A DNA stretch of 64,000 nucleotides, taken from the NCBI GenBank assembly GCA_963576475.1, contig OY754987.1:4872036-4936035 (forward strand), given 5' to 3'. Positions 57,080 through 64,000 of this stretch are shown here, piece by piece. How positions within the stretch are numbered: position 1 is the first letter of the stretch; each line of letters starts with the position of its first letter. Origin of the DNA: Molanna angustata (Eukaryota; Arthropoda; Insecta; Trichoptera; Molannidae). The position numbers were made by a program, and so were the translations under genes. A model generated the notes under the pieces. The model was not told where the DNA came from and ran no database searches. It saw nothing but the letters and a program-made list of their open reading frames with translations.

Positions 57080-57640
57080 TTATTTTATTTTATTTTATTT
57101 TATATAGCTTCTCAGGCAACTAACAGGTACTATACCCCCTATTCAGTAACTATTGTAACTAAAATAGGAACGTTCTAAAATTGTAGATTTTAGATTTATG
57201 GTCTTATTTCAGCGTTATAAAATATAAACTTGGACTAAATGGAAAAGGAACGTACCTATATTGACCGGAATGTTCTTAAAAAGTTCCTGAATTGGACGTA
57301 TTTTGAATAATTATGAAAATCATGAAATTTTTATAATTATTCATGATACGTCTGATTCAGTAACTTTTTAAGAACGTTCCGGCCAATATAGGTACGTTCC
57401 TATACCATTTAGTCCAAGTTTATATTTAATAACGCTGAAATAAGACCGTCAATCTAAAATCTACAATTTTAGTATGTTCCTATTTTAGTTACAATAGTTA
57501 CTGAATAGGGGATTATGTCAAATATTAATTTAACACGCACCCAATAACAAGTTGCCACATTCTGGAGACTTACGATATCAATCGTCTCACAGAGCCAGAC
57601 TTAAAACACAATTAAAATTATGGGGTATGCCTTGATGGTA
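57080..57640 (-). mobile_element. SINE family 1, split by a foldback MITE
   Basis: 57080-57132 (TTTTATTTTATATAGC tail, GCAACTAACAGGTACTA) continues at 57514-57640 (TATGTCAAATATTAATTTAA, CAAGTTGCCACATTCTGGAG, ACGATATCAATCGTCTCAC). Removing the insertion and one TA restores the family sequence GGTACTATGTCA. Confidence 0.9.
57133..57513. mobile_element. 381-bp foldback MITE, TA target
   Basis: Ends CCCCCTATTCAGTAACTATT and AATAGTTACTGAATAGGGG are inverted, and complementarity continues along both arms (CAATATAGGTACGTTCC, GTCCAAGTTTATATTT) to the centre near 57330. TA stands on both sides (57131-57132, 57514-57515). Nonautonomous Tc1/mariner-like by target choice. Confidence 0.92.
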
Positions 57641-57904
57641 TGAATGAATGAATTAATTAATAAATTAAAAAGGCGTCAGAATAATCATCGTTTTAAAACA
57701 CTTGTCAAATATTTGGCATAAAATGTAATACAAGCAAAAAATGTGTAAGTGTACCTACCAACCAGACAGTATTCCGTTTCTTAACATCTGGACTTTGGCA
57801 ACCATAACAATATTGTGAACACACTTGTTAGAGCTAATTTCACTTGTATACGAAAACGAGTGGATTGTGACCAACACTAAACTTTCGAAGGCGTAATTTT
57901 TTTT
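57641..57904. other. AT-rich stretch with a family 10 scrap
   Basis: 57853-57885 reads ACGAGTGGATTGTGACCAAC, the left edge of family 10 without its TIR core. Confidence 0.4.
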
Positions 57905-58081
57905 TTTTTAAAGAATGAATATGTCCTTGTAGTAACAAGTACATATACATCCTCATACGTTCCCTAAATTAAGCATAAATGCTTGTGCTATAGGTGAACG
58001 AAATCGGTCGTGGCAGGATTCGAACTCGCGACCACTGGATTACTAACCCAGTGCGCTAACCGCTCTGCCACCACCCATCTA
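57905..58081 (-). mobile_element. SINE family 2 (minus copy)
   Basis: GAATGAATATGTCCTTGTAG tail side, AGGTGAACGAAATCGGTC, GATTCGAACTCGCGACCAC and GCTAACCGCTCTGCCACC head. Confidence 0.9.
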
Positions 58082-58760
58082 AATTATTTTTTTATTTATT
58101 TATCTTTTTGTACATAATATTAACAAATATAATGCATACTGGCAGGCTTTTTGCCATTAAACAACTTCTTCCAACCAACCAGATTACAAAGTATGACAAA
58201 ATTATATATGTATATCAACAAAATAATGAAAGCGAAAAAAAAACAAAGAAAATATACATTACACTAAGATAAATATTAATAACAAAAAAAAACAAAGAAA
58301 ATATACATTACACTAAGATTAATAACAAAAAAAAACAAAGAAAATATACTTTACACTAAGATAAATATTTATAACAAAAAAAACAAAGAAAATATACATT
58401 ACACTAAGATAAATATTAATAACAAAAAATAATATCATAGCAAAAAAAGGATTGGGAAAGAACAAGGAGAGGAAATTGGAATCAGACTTTTAGACGACGC
58501 AATATCCGGACTTAGACTATTCCATAGTCTTTCTGATTGAACTGAAAAATTCTATGTAATGGACAGGGATGGATAGTGTCGTACGTTCAGCAGATCGGAG
58601 TATAAATCCATGATTGGATAAATAAGTGAATTTGTTAAGGTACTGTGGCAGATTTGTATTAGAGAGAATATTAAATTAAGAGCACTGCGGGCTAAAGGAC
58701 TGAAAACAGCTTCGATTCGTAGAGCAGCGGAAACTGAACTATGAAAAGCGATATATAATA
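58082..58760 (-). pseudogene. LINE family 7, 3' end with internal tandem repeats
   Basis: Minus strand: GAAGCTGTTTTCAGTCC-type coding remains, RSAERTTLSIPVHYIEFF, then after a frame change RLWNSLSPDIASSKSL. The UTR contains four copies of a roughly 50-bp unit (58240-58435, ACAAAGAAAATATACATTAC), then CACTGGCGGGCTT-like (ACTGGCAGGCTTTTTGCC) and a TTTATTTATTT side tail. Confidence 0.78.
58240..58435. repeat. About 50-bp tandem repeat, 4 copies
   Basis: Each unit contains AACAAAGAAAATATACATTA and CACTAAGAT; the second is shorter. It lies in the 3' UTR of the LINE family 7 copy, which has a single such unit in other copies. Confidence 0.85.
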
Positions 58761-59290
58761 CATACTATTATTTTTTTTATTCAAATAATGTATACAATAG
58801 AAATTAATTTGATAAAAATGCATTCTCTAATCGCTATTTTGAGATATGATACACAGATAAATCTTAACAATCTTAAAATATCTATACAGATTTTCTCAAC
58901 CCATTTATGAGTAACGTTTATACATACATCTTAATCCAATCGTTTCGGACACTTAAACCAATAAAATTATTGCCAGATTACTTCAAAGTTATAAGATATA
59001 AGTACGTTTTATAAAAAAAAACATTAGTCACATACATCTCATCATAAACATAAAAAATCAGGCCGTAAAAAGTATAATGATTTATTTATTCATAAATCTT
59101 TTCCATGCTATAACCATTGCTAAAAATCAGGAGTAAAGAATTCATTATTTATAATGCAGGTTTTCAAATGAAGATTTAAATGATATTTTTTAAGTTATCA
59201 TAATGAAACAATGCAATAATTTATAGGAGCGATTTTGATGAAATATTTATAATGTAGTTAAGGAAATAATAAAAAAAACAATTAATATAC
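58761..59290. other. AT-rich stretch, nothing recognised
   Basis: Genomic flank on the left of the BEL element; the last bases before the LTR are AATATAC (target duplication cannot be checked without the 3' end). Confidence 0.4.
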
Positions 59291-59567
59291 TGTAACGGAC
59301 GAGATTGGATTAGGTTTAAGTTATGAAATGTATCGCGGAAAAATAAAGCCAATGTGCCTGACTCTGATTATATTGTATTATATTGTAATGTAACTGGGTA
59401 GCGGCGAGGATACATGTGTAGGGCCTAGCCGGGAAATGGTGAAAGTCGTTCGGCCGCCGGCGGATACCCGCCGCGGTACACGACTGCACACCCCCGCGCA
59501 GACCGACTAGCATGCCTCACCGCGCCCGAAAATCGTTGTACCGCCGGCCGCTCATTGACCGGCGGCA

Positions 59568-59577
59568 ATATATAAAT
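59568..59577 (+). promoter_or_regulatory. TATA box of the LTR
   Basis: TATATAAATA within the LTR, in a locally GC-rich context; transcription would start about 30 bp downstream. Confidence 0.6.
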
Positions 59578-59858
59578 ATACGGCACATTGTGCAAAATAT
59601 ATGTTCTTTCATACCACTACCTGCGTTTATAATTTATCTCTTGACTCGACGCTGCCTGAACCTGCTTGGAATACGGAACACTCGACGACCCTGCCTGAAC
59701 CTGGACTACCATTTTGAACTGGAATCAACCACCGACGGAAGCATTCATCCCGAATATCTCTTCTACATAGTATACGAGTCGTATACTGTGTAGCGAGCTG
59801 CTGGAGCTACGTGGAGACGACGAGGCGATCCACGGTGAAGAGGCGAGCCACCGCCTTA

Positions 59859-59869
59859 AATAAAATAAA
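59859..59869 (+). terminator. Polyadenylation signals of the LTR
   Basis: Two overlapping AATAAA hexamers (AATAAAATAAA) 35-45 bp before the LTR end. Confidence 0.65.
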
Positions 59870-59908
59870 GTGCTGCGTTCGGCTAACCACTGCCGTCCGT
59901 AACATTTT

Positions 59909-59921
59909 TGGTCCTTCGAGC
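59909..59921 (+). other. Primer binding site, probably tRNA-Tyr
   Basis: TGGTCCTTCGAGC starts 5 nt after the LTR and is complementary to the 3' end of animal tRNA-Tyr (CTCGAAGG plus ACCA, from knowledge of that tRNA). Beyond 13 nt the complementarity is offset by two extra bases (GCGCCGGA instead of GCCGGA). Confidence 0.6.
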
Positions 59922-59959
59922 GCCGGATCGATCTTCATCCAGTGTGTATAATCGCCAAG

Positions 59960-62900
59960 ATGACTCCATCGTTGAGAAGCGGGAAAAATGCTGCCAAGGA
60001 GCTGGAAGAAGATGTCTCCGACAACGACTCGACGCACACAGTCGAGACAACGAGCGAGGACACCATCGTACAGCTACGGAAGGTTATCCGTGAACAAAAA
60101 GTTCAACTGGAGCGACAGCAGAAGCAGATGAACGAGATCCTGAAAGCACGCACGGCCGGACCCGACCATGCAGCACCAGGAACATCCAATGCAGACCACG
60201 TCACGCCGGAGCCAACCGCTGAGACCGAGGCCTCCAGGCGAACGCGAGAATGGGCGACAAAAGAATCGGATCGGATGGCGTTCTTCACAGTCGCCTTCAA
60301 CGAAGCCTGGCGGGTAGCGTCAGCACCCGACAGCTGCCCGTCACCCGAGCAAGAGACCCGCAGTAACAATACGCCAAGGCACAATACGTGTATGGCGAGA
60401 GACAGTACGGCGGTAGCCCTGCCGCTGTTCTCCGGAGACGCCATGGACTGGCGTAACTTCAAAAGTCAGTGGGATCAGTCGACTCAACTGTGCAACCTGA
60501 CCGACGCAGAGAACATCCTCCGGCTGCGACAAGCGTTGACCGGAAAAGCGCACGAAGTCGTCTCAGCACTGTTGACCGACGCAAAAAACATACCCGAAAT
60601 AATGGACAGGCTAGAAAAAAACTTCGGTCACCCCCAGATGATAGTGGGTGCGATGGTGGACAGGCTGCGCAGAATACCGCGCGTCGCAGAGCCAGCATCC
60701 ATGGACACGTTGCGGGACTTCGCATTGGCCGTGAGCAACGTGGTTTCGACAATCAGAGGGGTCGACAAGACGTACTTGATAGCACCTCAACTACTGGAAG
60801 AGATAGTAGCGAAGCTACCGATCTACGTGCAGCTGATGTGGTTCGATACAGGAAGAAATAGAACCACCAAAGCGACCACCCAAGAGCTGTCACAGTGGCT
60901 AGACGGATTGTGCAATGCGGCGCCGAACATGGGCAGTCTACGCTCAGGTAAACCGGCAAAACGAGATGCGCAACGTCGAGACGGAAACGCCACTGTCCAC
61001 CACGTAGTAGAGGAAAAGAAAAATACACCGGCCTGTGACTTGTGCAATGAGTTACACCCGCTGTACGATTGTGCAATATTTCGGGAAAAAAGTGTAAACG
61101 AACGTTGGACATACACGAAAAGCAAGCGATTATGTGCCGTATGTCTACTTGCCGGCCACAGAGCGAAGTTCTGCAAGAAGAAGAGGAAATGTGGTATCGA
61201 AGGATGCGACATGCCGCACCACCACCTACTCCACAACCCTCGCAACAACAACGCTGCGCCGACAGAGAGTGTGTGCAATAATATTGCACGAGACGGCTTG
61301 GAAACAGAGACGCTCCTGAAAATACTCCCGGTGACAGTGAACGGGCCAACCGGAGAAGTGAAAATACACGCACTTCTCGACGAAGGGTCAACAATCACCT
61401 TGGTAGACGCAGCAGTGGCACGCGAAGTCGGCGCCGACGGACCGGCACGACAGCTGAGATTACGCGGGGCAGGCGGAATGCATACCGACGTTCAATCACG
61501 CCGGGTGCGACTGAAAGTAACGGGCGACAGCCATCAATACACAGTCGCTGCCTACACCGTCAAGGATCTACGGCTACCACACTCGCTGATGATGAACGCC
61601 AACGCGTGCAATGGCCGCTCGGGAGCGTCGAGACGCACCACACTGCCGCAGATGCTGCTAGGGCAAGACAATGCCCACCTAATTGTATCCCGCGAAGTAC
61701 GGGAAAACGGAGGCGCACGGATTGCGTCACGCACTGCCCTTGGATGGACGGTGCACGGCGGCGGCGGACCAGCGCACGAAGAAGTTGCACAACATACCGT
61801 CGCTTGCACAATCGCCGCCCAATATCGGGAACTGAACGAGTTGGTGAAATGGAGCTTCTCGGTGGACGCACTGGGAGTCACCGCCGCCGCCCGTGAACGG
61901 GAAGAAGACAAAAAGGCTGTGACAATCATGCGAGAAACGACGAGACGATTACCAGAGGGACGGTGGGAGACCGGCCTTCTGTGGCGAAACGAAAACTCAC
62001 ACCTGCCCGACAACAAGAATTGCGCAATAAATCGGCTTGCGCAATTAGAGAAAAAATTAAAAGCCGATGATAAAATGGCGAACGCATACCGCGAGAAAAT
62101 GAAAGACCTTCTCGCCAAGGGGTATGCACGCCCATTGGCTGCCGATGAAGCTGTCACGGCAAATCGGAAATGGTATCTGCCTCACTTCGCGGTCATCAAC
62201 CCGAAGAAACCCGGGAAGCTGCGCATTGTCTTCGACGCCGCCAGCAAGTACAAAGGAACGTCACTGAACGACACCCTGCTCGCTGGACCGGACCTCTTAT
62301 CATCGCTGCTCGGCAATGTTCTACGTTTTCGCGAAGGAAAGATCGCCGTCGCCGCAGACATCAAGGAGATGTTTCTGCGAATTAAAATCAAGAGGGAAGA
62401 CCAGGCGGCTCAGCTATTCCTGTGGAGAGACACCCCCGGAAAACAGCCCAGCACCTTCGTCCTGACATCCATGATGTTCGGGGCGAAATGTTCGCCGAGC
62501 AGCGCGCAATATGTTCGCGAACAGATCGCCGAAATGGACCAAGCGACGCACCCGAAAGCTGCAATGGCGATCCGGAAGAAATTTTACATGGACGATTATC
62601 TGGACGCAGCCGACACGCCAGGCGAAGCCGAAACCTTGGCAAAGAGCGTAAGCGCCCTCCTCAAAAGCGGCGGATTCGAACTCGCCAACTGGGCGTCAAA
62701 CTGCGAATCCGTCCTAGGAGACATACCTAGACCCAAGAGAGCGCCGGCCGCCGTAGATATCATCACTTGCGGCGAGTCCACAGAGCGCATCCTCGGAGTC
62801 CGCTGGGACCCGAAACGAGACGAAATATCATGTACGTTCGATCATCTACTGGGGGATTGCGACGAACACCCGACAAAGAGGAAAGTCCTGGCGGAGACCA

Positions 62901-64000
62901 TGAAAATATTTGATCCGCTCGGCATTGCCTCATGCCTCACCGTGCGAGCCAAGGTCCTCCTACAAAGAATATGGAGGTCTAGCATAGACTGGGACGATAC
63001 TCTATGGCCGGAACACCTGTACGAGTGGCAGGCCCTGCGAGCAGCGCTGAGCACCGCCCATTGCGTGATTCCCAGGTGTTGCCGATGGTATCCCAACGCA
63101 CGGAGGACCCTACACGTCTTCAGCGACGCATCCGAAACGGCGTATTGCGCCGTCGCCTATATGGTAGAAGGTACGCCAACCGACACTCGAGTAACCTTCC
63201 TCACGAGCAAATGCAAAGTGACACCGCTACGGCCGCTATCGATACCGCGCCTCGAGCTACAAGGGGCTCTCATAGCGGCCAGACTAGCCGCCACCGTGAG
63301 GAGGGAGTGCGAGAAGCCGATCGAGGAGACGGTGCACTGGACCGACTCAACGACAGTGTTGCAATGGCTGAGGACCGACCCGCGGTCATACTCAACATTT
63401 GTCGCCAATAGACTGGGCGAAATAGACGAGCTGACAGACATCAAAAGCTGGCGGTGGGTGCCGACCGCACTCAACCCTGCCGACCTTGGCACCAGATGCC
63501 AAGAGATGCCCGACCTCCGACCTGATGGCATGTGGTTCGGAGGCCCCGGGTTCCTGAAGAAACCACCCACTCAATGGCCCGTAGAAAGGAGGACCCACGT
63601 ACGACACAACGAAGTCGAGATGGAGGTGCGGCCGCAGACCGTCTTGGTGACGTCACAGCTGCGCGGTCGCGACAAGAGCCTTCCCGACATAGCGAGATTC
63701 TCATCGTGGATTCGCCTAATCAGAACAACGGCCTGGGCAGTGAGATTCACCGAACGATGCCGGCAGAGGGGGCCTGGCGGGCCCGAACTCACATCAGCCG
63801 AGATTGCACAAGCAGAACGAAGATGGGTTGCGCAATGTCAAGACGATAACTTTTTCGAAGACGTGGGCCCGTTACGACGGGGGGAGCCGATAAAGGCCAG
63901 CAGCCGATTGAATATGCTGAAGCCCTACGTCGACGAAGAAGGAATACTGCGAATGGGCACGCGACTCAACGCGCTCAGTGAGATAGCGCGCGGCGTACAA
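59960..64000 (+). CDS. BEL/Pao gag-pol polyprotein, partial (no stop in window)
   Basis: 1347 codons open from ATG 59960 to the last base; 56 nt after the LTR. Gag: charged, coiled-coil-prone N-terminus; capsid-like region from about 154 (LPLFSGDAMDWRNFKSQW); zinc-binding cluster 359-425 with CDLC and a CCHC knuckle C392-C395-H400-C405. Protease: LLDEGSTITLVD with D474 (DEG for the usual DSG/DTG). Reverse transcriptase: FDAASKYKG (758-766), D800 in ADIKEMFLRI, YMDDYLD with D878-D879. RNase H: FSDASE (D1056), LEL (E1099), WTDSTT (D1129), NPADLGTR (D1175). From about 1317, LNMLKPYVDEEGILRMGTRL is the region before the integrase zinc domain, where the window ends. No frameshift or stop is seen and all catalytic residues are present, so the visible part is intact. 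Product would be processed by its own protease. Confidence 0.95.
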   Translation, partial: MTPSLRSGKNAAKELEEDVSDNDSTHTVETTSEDTIVQLRKVIREQKVQLERQQKQMNEILKARTAGPDHAAPGTSNADHVTPEPTAETEASRRTREWATKESDRMAFFTVAFNEAWRVASAPDSCPSPEQETRSNNTPRHNTCMARDSTAVALPLFSGDAMDWRNFKSQWDQSTQLCNLTDAENILRLRQALTGKAHEVVSALLTDAKNIPEIMDRLEKNFGHPQMIVGAMVDRLRRIPRVAEPASMDTLRDFALAVSNVVSTIRGVDKTYLIAPQLLEEIVAKLPIYVQLMWFDTGRNRTTKATTQELSQWLDGLCNAAPNMGSLRSGKPAKRDAQRRDGNATVHHVVEEKKNTPACDLCNELHPLYDCAIFREKSVNERWTYTKSKRLCAVCLLAGHRAKFCKKKRKCGIEGCDMPHHHLLHNPRNNNAAPTESVCNNIARDGLETETLLKILPVTVNGPTGEVKIHALLDEGSTITLVDAAVAREVGADGPARQLRLRGAGGMHTDVQSRRVRLKVTGDSHQYTVAAYTVKDLRLPHSLMMNANACNGRSGASRRTTLPQMLLGQDNAHLIVSREVRENGGARIASRTALGWTVHGGGGPAHEEVAQHTVACTIAAQYRELNELVKWSFSVDALGVTAAAREREEDKKAVTIMRETTRRLPEGRWETGLLWRNENSHLPDNKNCAINRLAQLEKKLKADDKMANAYREKMKDLLAKGYARPLAADEAVTANRKWYLPHFAVINPKKPGKLRIVFDAASKYKGTSLNDTLLAGPDLLSSLLGNVLRFREGKIAVAADIKEMFLRIKIKREDQAAQLFLWRDTPGKQPSTFVLTSMMFGAKCSPSSAQYVREQIAEMDQATHPKAAMAIRKKFYMDDYLDAADTPGEAETLAKSVSALLKSGGFELANWASNCESVLGDIPRPKRAPAAVDIITCGESTERILGVRWDPKRDEISCTFDHLLGDCDEHPTKRKVLAETMKIFDPLGIASCLTVRAKVLLQRIWRSSIDWDDTLWPEHLYEWQALRAALSTAHCVIPRCCRWYPNARRTLHVFSDASETAYCAVAYMVEGTPTDTRVTFLTSKCKVTPLRPLSIPRLELQGALIAARLAATVRRECEKPIEETVHWTDSTTVLQWLRTDPRSYSTFVANRLGEIDELTDIKSWRWVPTALNPADLGTRCQEMPDLRPDGMWFGGPGFLKKPPTQWPVERRTHVRHNEVEMEVRPQTVLVTSQLRGRDKSLPDIARFSSWIRLIRTTAWAVRFTERCRQRGPGGPELTSAEIAQAERRWVAQCQDDNFFEDVGPLRRGEPIKASSRLNMLKPYVDEEGILRMGTRLNALSEIARGVQ

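Larger units (their letters stand above)
59291..59904 (+). repeat. BEL/Pao 5' LTR
   Basis: Begins TGTAACGGAC and ends GTCCGTAACA (inverted ends matching 9 of 10). The U3/R/U5 limits are not determined directly, but a TATA box and polyadenylation signals lie inside. Confidence 0.9.
59291..64000 (+). mobile_element. BEL/Pao LTR retrotransposon, 5' part (continues past window)
   Basis: A 614-bp LTR (TGTAACGGAC to GTCCGTAACA) is followed by a TTTTTGGTCCTTCGAGC primer-site region and a single gag-pol frame open to the window end. Base composition is sharply GC-richer than everything to the left, as expected for a recent arrival with its own codon usage. Integrase and the 3' LTR lie outside the window. 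BEL/Pao elements are classed with Belpaoviridae; nothing here indicates an envelope gene. Confidence 0.95.

Noticed and set aside
60103..63849. Many frames of 60-213 codons on both strands in the right end
   Set aside because: Shadows of the GC-rich BEL gag-pol frame that is open on the plus strand from 59960.

Overview
This is a window of eukaryotic, almost certainly insect, genomic DNA. It resembles a moth or butterfly genome: strongly AT-rich, scattered GTAGGTACCTAC-like words, CCTAA (insect telomere type) repeats, tRNA-derived SINEs, Penelope-like elements, and LINE, BEL/Pao and MITE debris. The lineage is an inference from repeat character; no single-copy gene was recognised that would fix it. 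There is no prokaryotic gene organisation and no rRNA or functional tRNA gene. The window is essentially a catalogue of transposable elements, satellites and their relics. Host coding sequence is limited to one exon-like segment (36783-36921) and one promoter/first-exon-like segment (52978-53376), both tentative.

Layout. 1-3052 is a 73-bp satellite. 3298-5862 holds a SINE, MITEs, LINE tails and an RTE-type LINE relic. 5863-11733 is a cluster of six near-identical Penelope-like element (PLE) pieces in alternating orientation, interleaved with five (TA)n arrays. 12190-14536 holds a dispersed repeat with an internal 43-bp tandem array, a MITE and a 5'-truncated LINE. 14602-20134 is a full-length, apparently intact I-like LINE on the minus strand with a 13-bp target-site duplication. 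20208-36700 is a patchwork of MITEs (TA and TTAA target types), three SINE families, LINE 3' ends, an interstitial CCTAA tract and a 175-bp triplication. 36783-37195 has the exon-like segment and a tandem copy of its 3' edge. 38255-49822 is rich in tandem arrays (106-bp, 47-bp, about 24-bp, about 20-bp units), SINEs and the dispersed family that gave rise to the 106-bp array. 49823-59290 is mostly AT-rich with relics and nested MITE-in-SINE insertions. 59291-64000 is the 5' LTR and the uninterrupted gag-pol frame of a BEL/Pao LTR retrotransposon that runs off the window end.

The most notable signals are: (i) the palindromic PLE cluster, whose tails all carry a hammerhead-ribozyme-like motif; (ii) at least one further locus with the same architecture but compensatory changes in the stem; (iii) a SINE family whose tail matches the 3' end of a LINE family also present here, a likely parasite-partner pair; (iv) a dispersed element that grows different internal satellites in different copies. 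The autonomous elements supply enzymes (I-like LINE ORF2; PLE RT plus GIY-YIG nuclease; BEL protease, RT and RNase H) of the kind the SINEs and MITEs depend on. Which partner serves which element is inference.
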